Positions 53,712 to 62,687 are shown, counted from the stretch's first letter. The stretch is 64,000 bases of DNA from JAHBNG01 sp039028975 (GCA_039028975.1 JBCCHB010000083.1:5853-69852); one strand, 5' to 3'. A program made the numbers and translations. Notes: a model not told the origin generated them from the letters alone.

Positions 53712-54620
53712 CTAATCCAACAGTCCAAATTCACGAGCTGCGTCGTATACTGCCTGAAGCATAGTTTGCTCATTTGACGTGTAGCTAGCAGCGGCCGTAG
53801 CTGCGCCGCCCGTCTGTTGCACTCCTGTGGCAAAAAGTTCATCTGTAGAACCGCGTTTAAATGTCAAACGAGAGGATGCTGAAGAGTACCAAACATCACC
53901 ATCATTACCCGAAGTGGGATTTGACGACACATCAAATCTTAATTGCGCTCTTGCAACGCTACCGATACCTAAGTGCAAAAGAGCTGTTGGTGATTGCTCG
54001 TTTATTCCCACCTGCCCTGCTCTCGTTACCTTCAGTAAAGAGCCTGAATGCAAAGAAGTGCTTGTTGAAACTGCAAAATCCGCATCCGTCTTTGTCACTC
54101 CAAAATAGAACTCTCCTGCTCCATTTTCAAATCTAATAGCTGCATTATTGCTATTAGATCTTCGGAAACGAACAATGTCAAACGTTGAACCCACCACGTT
54201 GAGGGCGAAATCACCAGGATCTGTATTAATGCCAACTCGTTTATTCGTGGTGTCAATAGTTAAAACGTTGGAAGACCCGCTAGCGTTTTGCACTTTAAGT
54301 GAATTTAAACCATCTACTAACGGCCTAATTGAACCGCTGGCAAGAATTAACTCACCATCATCTGCAATTGTTGGAGCATTGCTGGTGTAACCCTGAACAA
54401 CCTTTCCTGTGACACCATCAAAGCGAACTATTGCGTTGTCTGCAGAAGACGACGGCCCGCTGACATCCCCGCTGCCACCGCCCCCACCACCACTACTTCC
54501 AGGGATAAACTTGCCCGTGGCATGGTCGTAAACCATAGCGAGACCATCATTCCCGGCATTTTTCGGGAAATTCACGTCACGCGCATTAGATATATATTTT
54601 ATGCCCTTTGGGGTTAACAC
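53712..54620 (-). CDS. Fibre-like virion protein in the head module
   Basis: The 302-residue protein has a Gly-rich hinge (SGGGGGGSGDVSGPSS), then fibre-type repeats (NAIVRFDGVTGKVVQGY, RVGINTDPGDFALNV, AGQVGINEQSPTALLHLG) similar in style to the S74 tail fibre, but no S74 domain. The last 25 residues form a helix that could trimerise. Its place between capsid and connector genes is unusual for a tail fibre and suggests a head fibre. Start GTG with AAGGA upstream. Confidence 0.65.
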   Translation of the reverse strand: MLTPKGIKYISNARDVNFPKNAGNDGLAMVYDHATGKFIPGSSGGGGGGSGDVSGPSSSADNAIVRFDGVTGKVVQGYTSNAPTIADDGELILASGSIRPLVDGLNSLKVQNASGSSNVLTIDTTNKRVGINTDPGDFALNVVGSTFDIVRFRRSNSNNAAIRFENGAGEFYFGVTKTDADFAVSTSTSLHSGSLLKVTRAGQVGINEQSPTALLHLGIGSVARAQLRFDVSSNPTSGNDGDVWYSSASSRLTFKRGSTDELFATGVQQTGGAATAAASYTSNEQTMLQAVYDAAREFGLLD

Positions 54621-54632
54621 GAAGACTATTCC

Positions 54633-54926
54633 TTAAGATGCTGATTTCTTGCTAGACTTCCCAGATCCCTTTGGCTTCTCAGCTTCTTTGGCGTCAGCCT
54701 CAGCAGATTTATCTTGAGACTCTTCCCCAGCAGCTTCGGGTTCCTCTGGTTCATCGCTACCTGATTCGCCATCCTGGCCATCGGGATCTTCAACCAGTTC
54801 CGGAGCCTCGAGAGCCTTCCCCATCTGAACTAATTGCTTGGCCACATTGTCTTTGAATTCCCCAAAGCCGTCAGCCTCATAGAGCTGGCCATGGACTAGT
54901 GTATTGCGCTTAAATGTCACTCGCAT
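54633..54926 (-). CDS. Small phage head protein with acidic/lysine-rich tail
   Basis: The 97-residue product has a short ordered start (RVTFKRNTLVHGQLYEADG) followed by a long acidic, then Lys/Ser-rich, disordered tail. An AAGGAG site lies before ATG 54926; a longer frame to 54986 has no such site. It follows the capsid gene and may be a head-completion or decoration protein. Confidence 0.6.
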   Translation of the reverse strand: MRVTFKRNTLVHGQLYEADGFGEFKDNVAKQLVQMGKALEAPELVEDPDGQDGESGSDEPEEPEAAGEESQDKSAEADAKEAEKPKGSGKSSKKSAS

Positions 54927-54999
54927 CGTCTCTCTCCTTAATGACGTGCTAGGGGAGGCTATCCCCCAGCTCGCTGTGGTCATCATATTGCGTCAACGC

Positions 55000-56304
55000 T
55001 TAGGTAGTGATGGCGTCTAGCATGGCAGAGAAGGACTGGGCGTGACGGAACGCAAAGTCAACGTCCTGCAAGGACACCACCCGCAACGTGCCGCTTGTGC
55101 TGTGGGTGTAGGGATCGACCATGATGTCTAGGCCAGACCACAGACCCATGATCATGTCTGCCCAGTTGCCAAAGAAGATGGCCGATAGGTTTGTGCCGCT
55201 GCCTTTGGTCAGGTCAGAACGGACCTGGTTGCTCACGATGGCTCGATAGCCATTGAGCGGGTTGCTCCCCTCTCCCCAGACGGACATGCCGTTGGAACTG
55301 GCGTACTTCTCGGTCGTCTTCAGCTTGCCCCGAACCGCCGCATTGGTAATGTAGGCCAAATTGCCTACATCCGCATTGTCCACGGCTACCTCAGTCTCCA
55401 AGCTAACGATGTCGGCCCAATCTGGGGCTGCCCCATTGGTACCACCGGCTACTGCACCGATTCCGGCCAGCTGCTCAAGACCATCGGGCTGGTTGGCATT
55501 GGCCCCGCTGTCCCCATGCAGCCCGGCATAGTCAATGGCTAAGGCAATGACAGAGGCCAAGTCCTGGCGTACAAAGGCTTCAACGCCAATAGAAGACTGC
55601 AAAATCAGCCGACGGGAGAAATCCGTAAAGGCCCCAGCGGTATGGGGTGTCATGGTGACCTGGTCCACTGTCTGCTGTGATTCGGTCGGGCTGCCGGCTT
55701 CACCCACCCAGTAGGCCGTTGCGCCACCGGTCTGGCGTGGGATGGCGATATTCCCCTCCAAGCCATCCAGCATCCGCGCCCCAGCATTGACCAAGGCCAG
55801 GCGGTTGCGCAATAGTTCAATGAAGGAGCTGGCCAATAGATCGGTGGATACAGTATGCCCGCCAGCCGTTGGCGTCCCCACAGAGAGATCACGGGTCACC
55901 CAATCGTTGGGGACAAAGAAGCCCTGTGGTGTCGTATCCATCCGACGGGCAACTTCCTCGCTGGCTTCTCGCTCTAGCTCTGCTCCCCGCCAGTCATTGT
56001 TGGCCAAGGCCCGGATGGCTCGCACAATGGAGTATTCTCGGACCTCTTCATCACTCATGCCGATGTTGGCATCCTGATCAGGCTCTGGGCGACTAGGCGC
56101 ATCATTCAGACCCCGCTCCATCTCGTCCAGCCGTTCCCGTCGGGCAATATCGTTGTCCAGGTTCTCAATATCGGCCTGGAGCTGCTCATAGTCTTTGGTT
56201 TCTTGCTCGTTCAGCCCTCGCTCTTCATTGTCAGCGTTGTCGAGCAATTGGCGCAGCGCCGCAATTTTGGCCGCTCGTTTGCGCCGTAGGTCTAGTAAGT
56301 TCAT
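55000..56304 (-). CDS. HK97-fold major capsid protein
   Basis: The 434-residue protein has a coiled-coil delta (scaffold) region at about 1-100 (LRQLLDNADNEERGLNEQET) and then the HK97 capsid domain (DWVTRDLSVGTPTAGGHTVS, NRLALVNAGARMLDGLEG, ASVIALAIDYAGLHGDSG, GYRAIVSNQVRSDL). The protease encoded just upstream would remove the delta region near residue 100-120. It assembles the icosahedral head. Confidence 0.94.
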   Translation of the reverse strand: MNLLDLRRKRAAKIAALRQLLDNADNEERGLNEQETKDYEQLQADIENLDNDIARRERLDEMERGLNDAPSRPEPDQDANIGMSDEEVREYSIVRAIRALANNDWRGAELEREASEEVARRMDTTPQGFFVPNDWVTRDLSVGTPTAGGHTVSTDLLASSFIELLRNRLALVNAGARMLDGLEGNIAIPRQTGGATAYWVGEAGSPTESQQTVDQVTMTPHTAGAFTDFSRRLILQSSIGVEAFVRQDLASVIALAIDYAGLHGDSGANANQPDGLEQLAGIGAVAGGTNGAAPDWADIVSLETEVAVDNADVGNLAYITNAAVRGKLKTTEKYASSNGMSVWGEGSNPLNGYRAIVSNQVRSDLTKGSGTNLSAIFFGNWADMIMGLWSGLDIMVDPYTHSTSGTLRVVSLQDVDFAFRHAQSFSAMLDAITT

Positions 56305-56306
56305 AG

Positions 56307-56924
56307 TTACCTCATGGCTAATAGGTCTAATCGTCGTCGCTGCACGTCCAGGCGCGCCCGCGCGTGGTCCGCATCAGCCGAAGAGCCAGACGCCCGTCTG
56401 AATTCCTCGGGTATCTCGGGGATCACCCCGTAAACCTCATCATTGCGTACACCCACGCTAGTGGATGTGTAGGCTGGGAACGTCACCGGTGAGACTTCAT
56501 ATAGCTTTGCCTTATTCAGGGTGCGAATCAGCGTGCCTTCATCGTCTTCGTCCCACTCAAAATCGAGCGCCCGAAACCCAAACGACATCTGATTGACATC
56601 CCCTCGTTCAATGGCCTCGACCTGCTGGGCGGCGCTTCTAGGTGCATCAATCTCTACCCGCAGCCCATGATCATCTTCTTCCAGCCGCAGCGTACCCGCT
56701 ATGGTGCGCCCCAGCACGATGTTGCTGTCATGATTCCAGAGCGCTCGAATGTCATCGCCCAGCGTCTCAGCAAATGCGCCTGGCGCAATGCGCTCCCGAA
56801 ATCCCCATAGCATCTGTGAAAGGGAGTTAAAGACCGCCGCATAGCCGCTAATGGTGCGGTTGCCCTCTTCATCAGCACGAGTCTCCAGCTTTTGTAGTTC
56901 AAAAAAGCGCCGTTCGAGTTTCAT
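56307..56924 (-). CDS. HK97-family prohead protease
   Basis: The 205-residue protein has the family order: ISGYAAVFNSLSQMLWGFRE, IAPGAFAETLGDDIRALWNH with the catalytic His, and GDVNQMSFGFRALDFEW with the catalytic Ser, then VTFPAYTSTSV. It cleaves the scaffold parts of the capsid during maturation. Its start overlaps the small gene upstream by four bases. Confidence 0.93.
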   Translation of the reverse strand: MKLERRFFELQKLETRADEEGNRTISGYAAVFNSLSQMLWGFRERIAPGAFAETLGDDIRALWNHDSNIVLGRTIAGTLRLEEDDHGLRVEIDAPRSAAQQVEAIERGDVNQMSFGFRALDFEWDEDDEGTLIRTLNKAKLYEVSPVTFPAYTSTSVGVRNDEVYGVIPEIPEEFRRASGSSADADHARARLDVQRRRLDLLAMR

Positions 56925-57148
56925 AATTTCCCTAAAAGAGAATAAAAGTAGGTCACAACTAGGTCTTTATGCATCTCTGGCGGTATCTGGTTGGCCTGAA
57001 GAGTGCGAAACATCTTGTGTAGCTTCGGCCCATAGACCTCAGTTTCTGCCTGCTCTAGCTCCACAATCCGCCTTTCTAGCTTACGAATGGCCTCTTTCAG
57101 CGCCTTGACCCGCTCTTCAGCCAGCTCAACCAAGTTCTCTGTATGCAT
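56921..57148 (-). CDS. Small coiled-coil phage protein
   Basis: The 75-residue product is a single coiled coil in its first half (LVELAEERVKALKEAIRKLE with RRIVELEQAE). It lies three bases after the portal fusion and overlaps the protease start. A role in portal or prohead assembly is possible by position only. Confidence 0.55.
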   Translation of the reverse strand: MHTENLVELAEERVKALKEAIRKLERRIVELEQAETEVYGPKLHKMFRTLQANQIPPEMHKDLVVTYFYSLLGKL

Positions 57149-57151
57149 AAA

Positions 57152-59206
57152 CTACCTCACAGCCACAACAACACAGTCACAGCCGCCATGCAGCGGACCA
57201 TACTTCTTGTTTCGTCGGACCAGCATGGGTGTACTGCCATCCCCAGCATCAATGGAAGAGCCACCTTCAATAAAGTAGTCGCCTCGCCCAACAATCTTCC
57301 CGTTGAGCTGCTGACAGAAGGGGCAGGAGTCGCCCGAAGCTGCCCAACGAAGGCTAACGACCTGATAGACGCCATATGTCGCCACAACCAGCGCATTGAG
57401 TCCCTCAAACGCTTGTGCTAGGGCCACCTTCTTGGCTTGGGTCTCTAGCCAGCCGTCCAAGCGCTCTTCAATCAGCTCTGCCGTCTCCTCGTCGCCTGCA
57501 GTCGTGGCTTCGGCCAGCTCTTCAATCTGCCGACGGCTAAAGGCTGCCCAACTGTCCCCAAATGCCGCTAGATACTCCTCGATGAAGGTGCGCAGCTCAT
57601 CCGTCAGGCCGTCTTCATCCTCGTCTAGCTCATCCGCTACGCTGCCCAGTACCTGATCGCCATAGGTCAGCATAAGCGCCCGAAAGGCTTCGATGATGAC
57701 CTCATCCCACTCTCGATAGAATGTAGTCACCCACTCTAGGAAATCAGAAAGAGAACGCTTGCGCAGATGCTTATTCACCGCGCGGCGCACGTCGTTGGCT
57801 TCCCGTCGGATAACCCGGGCTGCAACCTCTTCGTACAGCCCCACATATGATCGAGCCAACCGCTGCCGCTGGGTGCGAACCTTCCGTACATCTTCCGGTT
57901 CATCGTCCTCATCCGCCCTTGTTTCGCTTAGCGACTCTATCCGACGGCTATGCGTGTCACAATCGCACGCTGGATCGTGGTCTCGCTGGCCGTCATCGTC
58001 ATTTTCGTCCATGCCTGCCGGTGAATCACCCGCTTGGCCCGCTGGCACCATATTGAGCGGCACCAGGTACTCATCACCGCCGTCAATCGGGTTTAGATTC
58101 TCCATGCGCCGGATGTCGTTGGCACTCAGCCAGCCATTCTGGCGACCGCTTTGGTAATAGAGCTGCCGCGCGGCGCTGTCCCCACGGAGCAGGCCATCAA
58201 CCAAGTACTCAACCAGGATATTCCGCCGCTCTTCCGGTGCGATCAGGTCTCGCCTCATGGCCTGCTCACTACGCACCAGCCATGGCCGCAACGTGTGAAT
58301 CACAAAGTCAAGAGACTGCTGCTCTACGTTGCTGAAGGTGGCCCGGTCAAGGTCCGCCACCATATGGGGAGGCACTCGGAACCAGCGGCAGACCTCATTG
58401 ACCTGAAACTTGCGAGACTCGATAAACTGAGAATCCTCTTTAGACAGACCAATCGTCTCCACCCCCATCCCCTCCTCCAGGATGGCCATACGATGCGCAT
58501 TCTCAATCCCCTGATGGCGTGCCTCCCAACTGGTTTGCAATCGGCTGTACGCCTGATCCGAGAGCTTGCCCGGGTGCTTGAGAACCATGCCAGGCCGAGC
58601 GCCATTGCCGTAGAAGCGAGCGTCCTGCTCTTCCATGGCCAGGGTGTAGCCAATGCCCTGGGAGGCCAGCTTGATTACGCTGTATCCGGTCACCCCATCG
58701 CCCCAGTTGCGGATATGATGCACCCGCCACCAAGGCAGATTGCGAGTTTGGCCATTGGGCAGCGTATATTGGTAGGCAAGCTCGCCATCGATGCGCTCCA
58801 CCCGCATCTTGGCCGGGTTCAGTGGCCAGAGGCCCACAGCCCGACCAGCTCGATCATATTCAATCTCTGCATAGGCATTCCCCCGGGCCGCCACGTGGGC
58901 AATGGTCATCTCCCGAAATTCAAAGGAGGTCATCTCGCGATTCGGCTGCTCCTTAAGCAGCTCGTAGAGATGGTGATTGGTCGCTCGATCTTTCCCGCCA
59001 TCTCTGCGTCGCTGGTAGGTAATCAAGGGCAGAGAGGCTACAGACTCGGCAATGACCCGAATACAGGCAAAGACAGCCGATACGGTCAGCGCACGCTCAT
59101 GGGTCACGGCCACACCACTGGCCGTGTAGTTGCTCATTCCAGATAGTAGATGGAGCGTGCCACGATTGGGTGACAACCGCTTTTCAAAGAGCTTACGTAA
59201 AATCAT
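57152..59206 (-). CDS. Portal protein fused to MuF-type head protein
   Basis: The first 420 residues are an HK97-type portal (HERALTVSAVFACIRVIAES, GNAYAEIEYDRAGRAVGLWP, NEVCRWFRVPPHMVADLDRA). From about 460 to the end is a MuF/minor head domain, whose closing motif CPFCQQLNGKIVG with HGGCDCVV holds the conserved cysteines. Normally the two are separate, adjacent genes. The fusion puts the minor head protein directly on each of twelve portal subunits. Start ATG 59206 overlaps the 52-aa membrane gene (ATGA). Confidence 0.9.
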   Translation of the reverse strand: MILRKLFEKRLSPNRGTLHLLSGMSNYTASGVAVTHERALTVSAVFACIRVIAESVASLPLITYQRRRDGGKDRATNHHLYELLKEQPNREMTSFEFREMTIAHVAARGNAYAEIEYDRAGRAVGLWPLNPAKMRVERIDGELAYQYTLPNGQTRNLPWWRVHHIRNWGDGVTGYSVIKLASQGIGYTLAMEEQDARFYGNGARPGMVLKHPGKLSDQAYSRLQTSWEARHQGIENAHRMAILEEGMGVETIGLSKEDSQFIESRKFQVNEVCRWFRVPPHMVADLDRATFSNVEQQSLDFVIHTLRPWLVRSEQAMRRDLIAPEERRNILVEYLVDGLLRGDSAARQLYYQSGRQNGWLSANDIRRMENLNPIDGGDEYLVPLNMVPAGQAGDSPAGMDENDDDGQRDHDPACDCDTHSRRIESLSETRADEDDEPEDVRKVRTQRQRLARSYVGLYEEVAARVIRREANDVRRAVNKHLRKRSLSDFLEWVTTFYREWDEVIIEAFRALMLTYGDQVLGSVADELDEDEDGLTDELRTFIEEYLAAFGDSWAAFSRRQIEELAEATTAGDEETAELIEERLDGWLETQAKKVALAQAFEGLNALVVATYGVYQVVSLRWAASGDSCPFCQQLNGKIVGRGDYFIEGGSSIDAGDGSTPMLVRRNKKYGPLHGGCDCVVVAVR

Positions 59207-59361
59207 CTAGGCGGCGCCTCACGCCAAGCCAGCACCAGCCCAACCGCCAGCATGGTCCCGCCCACGTATCCAATCAGACCAGAGATACCCATCTGCCATA
59301 AGATAGAGCCCCCCAGCAATATCCATCCAATGATGGCCACCAAATCACCCATATAGTTCAT
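59203..59361 (-). CDS. 52-residue membrane protein between terminase and portal
   Basis: A 53-codon frame fills exactly the gap between the large terminase and portal genes. Its ATG overlaps the terminase stop (ATGA) and its TGA overlaps the portal start (ATGA), strong evidence that it is translated. The peptide (MNYMGDLVAIIGWILLGGSI start) has two hydrophobic helices at about 7-24 and 26-45 and a charged C-terminus. It could be a small holin-like or membrane-anchoring protein. No family recognised. Confidence 0.75.
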   Translation of the reverse strand: MNYMGDLVAIIGWILLGGSILWQMGISGLIGYVGGTMLAVGLVLAWREAPPR

Positions 59362-61028
59362 AATGTGCGGAGATCCCGCTCTTCATAGACCGATTCTTCT
59401 GTTAGATTCCTGAGCGCCCGGTCCAATCCCATAATCAATGCCACCATTCCGTCAATCTTCTCTATGGATTTCTCTTTATCAGGCTTGATATTGCCTGCTG
59501 GGTCTTCCCTAGCAACCAAGTTGTGCGCCATCCAGGTCAGTACAGGATTCCCGCCGTGGGCTATCTTCTCGCTGAGTATTAGCTTCTCCAGCTCCTTCAT
59601 AGGGCCGGACATGGACGCAAAGCCCTGCCCAAACTGGACGATCTCGTGACCTTGCTCTTGCATATCGGTCTGCAACTTGGTTGCACCCCAGCGGTCAAAG
59701 GCGATCTCCTGTAAATCGTAGCGCTCTGCATCCTGATCAATCTGAGCAAGGATAAAATCGTAGTCAATCACGTCGCCTGGTGTGCTCTGCATGTAGCCTT
59801 GACGGACCCAGACATCATATGGCACCCGATCCCGCTTGGAGCGAATCACCATATTGTCCTCTGGTATCCAGAATCGACAGGTGATTCGGTATGGATCCTC
59901 GGCCACTTCTGGCGGGAAGACCAGCACAAAAGCGCTTACATCTGTCGTGGTAGAGAGGTCCAGCCCTGCATAACAGCGTCGCCCTCTCAGCCCTTCCTCG
60001 CTGACCGACTGACCACACCGCTGCCAGCGTTCACTATCAATCCATTTCGTCTCGGACTGGGTCCAGACGTTTAGCCGCAGCCGCAAGAAGGCATTGAGCT
60101 GGCTGGGGATCTGCCCAGCACGTTCAGCCAGCTCCCGAATATTGTCCGCCTTGATGCTAACGCCCCAGTTGGGGTTGGCCTTCTGCCAGGTGGTGGGCGC
60201 TTCCCAGTCGTCGTCCTCGTCAATCGAGTAGATGATGCCAAAGAACGAATCCCCGTCAATCACCTGCTCGAGCACCTTCTCTGTATAGTCGTGCAGTTCA
60301 AAACAAATGCTCTGCCGGTTGAACCCAGCGGTCGTAATGCCAATCATCAGCGGCTGCCGCCTAGCACCGGTGGCCGTCTCCAAGATGTCCCATATATCAC
60401 GGGTCTTGTGGGCGTGAACCTCGTCCACAATGGCCCCATGAACGTTGAGGCCATCCAGCGAATCAGCGTCCCGACCCACCGGCTCAAACTTGGAGGCCGT
60501 TAGCTCGCAATGAAGGTTGTCCTTGAACGCCTTAATGTGACGGCGCAGAAAGGGCGAGCTCTTCACCATTCGGGTCGCTTCGCTGTGGGAGATTCGGGCC
60601 TGGTCTCGCTTCGTCGCTGCCGTGTAGATCTCTGCCCCTGGCTCATCGTCAGCATCCATCAGGTAGAGACCTAGCCCTGCTGCCCACGTGGTCTTGCCGT
60701 TCTTCCGCGGCACTTCAATGTACGCCGTGCGGAATCGCCTGACCTGGTTACCATCTTCGTCGATGCGCTGCCAACCGAATATCATGGCCGTAACGAACTG
60801 CTGCCACGGCTCCAGCTCCAGCGTTCTGCCTGCCCACTCGCCTTTGGAGTGCTTCAAGAACTGGAAAAACTCAATTGCATGGGCTGCAACATCATCATCA
60901 AACCACAGCTCAACGCCATCCGCTCTTTTCAAGTCCCGCAGATGCCGCTGACAGGCCAGCTTGACCCACTTACAGGCCAAGAGCTCGCCCGATAATACGT
61001 TGTCAATGTACTCATTTACCGCTTGCAC
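59358..61028 (-). CDS. terL: Terminase large subunit
   Basis: The 556-residue packaging motor has Walker A EVPRKNGKTT (Lys112), Walker B AIVDEVHA (Asp202-Glu203), the coupling motif ITTAGFN and a nuclease domain starting with YAGLDLST (Asp357 as metal ligand). It matches the HK97-type/Terminase_1 group. The start is read as GTG 61028, with GAGAAG upstream. It cuts concatemeric DNA and pumps it through the portal. Confidence 0.93.
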   Translation of the reverse strand: MQAVNEYIDNVLSGELLACKWVKLACQRHLRDLKRADGVELWFDDDVAAHAIEFFQFLKHSKGEWAGRTLELEPWQQFVTAMIFGWQRIDEDGNQVRRFRTAYIEVPRKNGKTTWAAGLGLYLMDADDEPGAEIYTAATKRDQARISHSEATRMVKSSPFLRRHIKAFKDNLHCELTASKFEPVGRDADSLDGLNVHGAIVDEVHAHKTRDIWDILETATGARRQPLMIGITTAGFNRQSICFELHDYTEKVLEQVIDGDSFFGIIYSIDEDDDWEAPTTWQKANPNWGVSIKADNIRELAERAGQIPSQLNAFLRLRLNVWTQSETKWIDSERWQRCGQSVSEEGLRGRRCYAGLDLSTTTDVSAFVLVFPPEVAEDPYRITCRFWIPEDNMVIRSKRDRVPYDVWVRQGYMQSTPGDVIDYDFILAQIDQDAERYDLQEIAFDRWGATKLQTDMQEQGHEIVQFGQGFASMSGPMKELEKLILSEKIAHGGNPVLTWMAHNLVAREDPAGNIKPDKEKSIEKIDGMVALIMGLDRALRNLTEESVYEERDLRTL

Positions 61029-61221
61029 GTTTCTTCTCAGATCGCTCAGCTTGCCGTTGGGCCTTTTTCAGGGCTTTCTGTACGGTTGGGCATTGGGCAG
61101 AGAGGCTCATGGTGTGGTTATGGAGCGCACAGATCACCCCAATCACGCCAGCCTCAGCCGCCTCAGGCGTCATACGGAATCTAGGATCCAGCTTTTCGCC
61201 GTCTGAACTGCTCATAATCAT
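61012..61221 (-). CDS. Small phage protein overlapping both terminase genes
   Basis: The 69-residue product ends in a basic helix (KALKKAQRQAERSEKKRA). Its start has AAGGAAGAGG directly upstream, although it overlaps the end of the small terminase gene by 41 bases and the start of terL by 17. The ribosome site makes real translation likely. A DNA-binding role is possible from the basic tail. No family. Confidence 0.55.
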   Translation of the reverse strand: MIMSSSDGEKLDPRFRMTPEAAEAGVIGVICALHNHTMSLSAQCPTVQKALKKAQRQAERSEKKRASGK

Positions 61222-61684
61222 CCTCTTCCTTCGGCATCTCCACCCGAATCCTTGACCGCGCGCTAGGCGTCATGCCAAACTCAGTCAAAAGCTGCTTCAT
61301 CTGCTTATATGCTTGTGTTGATACCTGGAGCCATGCCGACGTATGCTCGTATCCTCTGTCCGTCGTTGCTACTAAAGGATTTTTCAGCCTAATCTCACCA
61401 TCGTCATTCTCAAATGTTTCAGCCAAAGCCTCTTCAGCCTGCATCCAGCGGCCCCAGGCTTGGCAATACATAGTCAGCGCAGCCCGATCTATGTCAGTCA
61501 GTAAACCCAAAGCATGTAACTCTTTAGATATACGTCGCCATTCCTTGCGTGCCTCACCCTGAAGAATCTTGGGAGCCGAGGGTATCTTTACCTTCGGCTT
61601 CGGCTCAGCATCATTCAATTTACGCTTGCTCGGGTTACCGTGCAGCTTGGTTACGTTACTAGGTTTCGGTGGACGGCCCGCCAT
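61181..61684 (-). CDS. terS: Terminase small subunit (P27 family)
   Basis: The 167-residue protein has the P27-family start GRPPKPSNVTKLHGNPSKR, then ARKEWRRISKELHALGLLTD and DRAALTMYCQAWGRW. It recognises the phage packaging site and presents DNA to TerL. It overlaps the preceding small gene by 26 bases. Confidence 0.92.
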   Translation of the reverse strand: MAGRPPKPSNVTKLHGNPSKRKLNDAEPKPKVKIPSAPKILQGEARKEWRRISKELHALGLLTDIDRAALTMYCQAWGRWMQAEEALAETFENDDGEIRLKNPLVATTDRGYEHTSAWLQVSTQAYKQMKQLLTEFGMTPSARSRIRVEMPKEEDDYEQFRRRKAGS

Positions 61685-61955
61685 CGTCGCTGCTCACTGA
61701 ATAAATACTTTCTAGCCCGTGCGTTATGACAATCTTGTTCTCTGGAAACGCTTTTTCAAGTTGCTGAACTAAAGAAGAATGTACTCTATCGTTCCATTTG
61801 GAATCTGCTTCCAAATAAAAATTGAAAACGAGGGTATCACCAGAAGGGCATTGAAGCTGGTACTTAGAAGACATCTCTTCAAGAACGCCTTCAATATAAG
61901 TTTCCTCACCACTCTTCTGTTCAAGATGTGCAAATGGATTTATGTAGTCAATCAT
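61659..61955 (-). CDS. Small phage protein of unknown function
   Basis: The 98-residue acidic protein (INPFAHLEQKSGEETYIEGV start) is probably a mixed alpha/beta fold. A run of nine G (minus strand) ends two bases before the ATG and is the only candidate ribosome site. It lies between the HNH and terminase genes. No family recognised. Confidence 0.5.
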   Translation of the reverse strand: MIDYINPFAHLEQKSGEETYIEGVLEEMSSKYQLQCPSGDTLVFNFYLEADSKWNDRVHSSLVQQLEKAFPENKIVITHGLESIYSVSSDDGGPSTET

Positions 61956-62045
61956 TCCCCCCCCCTATGAATTTCGCGGGTGTGAAAGTTTTGCCACCCA
62001 GCCGGTCCCTTGGCCACAGCCCACAGAGATTTTCACCCCCCTACC

Positions 62046-62390
62046 CTACTCGCCCCGATTTGTACGGCGAGAGTGACAGGACTTACACAGTGACATTAAA
62101 TTATCCGGCAGGTGCGTTCCACCTTCAGCAAGTTTCTTGATGTGATGAACTTCCTTCGCTGCTGTGACTTGCTCTTGCTCAAGGCAGTCAGCACAGAGTG
62201 GATACTCAGCAAGGTGGATGCGACGGACTCTTACCCATCGGCAGTCGTACCCGCGCTGGTGACGACTGCCTCGCCGCTCATTATAGGCCCCACCTGCAGC
62301 CCGCTTATGCGCCTCGCAATAGCGCTGCCCAGCAGCCACAACGGCAGCACAGCCTGGCTGCCCGCACGGCTTGCCCGCTCGCTTTGGCAC
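62046..62390 (-). CDS. HNH endonuclease
   Basis: The 114-residue protein has an HNH site (EVHHIKKLAEGGTHLPDNLM with SLCKSCHSR) and two zinc Cys pairs (CADC, CKSC). The N-terminus has another Cys/His group (CGQPGC, YCEAHK). HNH genes next to the terminase pair are required for cos cleavage in HK97-like phages, so it is likely part of the packaging machine. Start GTG, two bases after the membrane gene. Confidence 0.9.
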   Translation of the reverse strand: MPKRAGKPCGQPGCAAVVAAGQRYCEAHKRAAGGAYNERRGSRHQRGYDCRWVRVRRIHLAEYPLCADCLEQEQVTAAKEVHHIKKLAEGGTHLPDNLMSLCKSCHSRRTNRGE

Positions 62391-62392
62391 CC

Positions 62393-62686
62393 CTACTCCC
62401 CAATGAGTACCCGCCCCAAAAAAGAGGAGCGCCCCCCTCCCTTATTTGGAGCAGATGCGCCTGCCGGTCTGACATTGCCGATCAATTCAAAGTTCTCGGC
62501 CTTGGCTCTTTGGCCCCAGCCCTTGATGTCCATGACGCGCAACGCGCATTGGAGAAGCGCCACAACTATGGCTGCAAGTGTAGCGCTAATAAGACCCTGC
62601 TCTGCGCTCGTGCTCAGCCAGGCAATCAGTACGGGAATCCCCGAGTAGAGAAGGGCAATAGCGCCCCCCATTTTTTGCACAGACAT
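62393..62686 (-). CDS. Holin-like membrane protein
   Basis: The 97-residue protein has two helices (about 7-26 and 30-48: GGAIALLYSGIPVLIAWLS and LISATLAAIVVALLQCALRV) and a basic soluble tail. The size and layout fit class II holins, but no family is firm. It is the third of three consecutive membrane proteins. Confidence 0.5.
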   Translation of the reverse strand: MSVQKMGGAIALLYSGIPVLIAWLSTSAEQGLISATLAAIVVALLQCALRVMDIKGWGQRAKAENFELIGNVRPAGASAPNKGGGRSSFLGRVLIGE

Positions 62687-62687
62687 A

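Noticed and set aside
58151..59146. A 331-codon plus-strand open frame opposite the portal gene
   Set aside because: It lies wholly antisense to a portal protein with clear motifs. Its composition (His, Leu, Arg-rich) is that of a mirrored coding strand, and no ribosome site precedes it.
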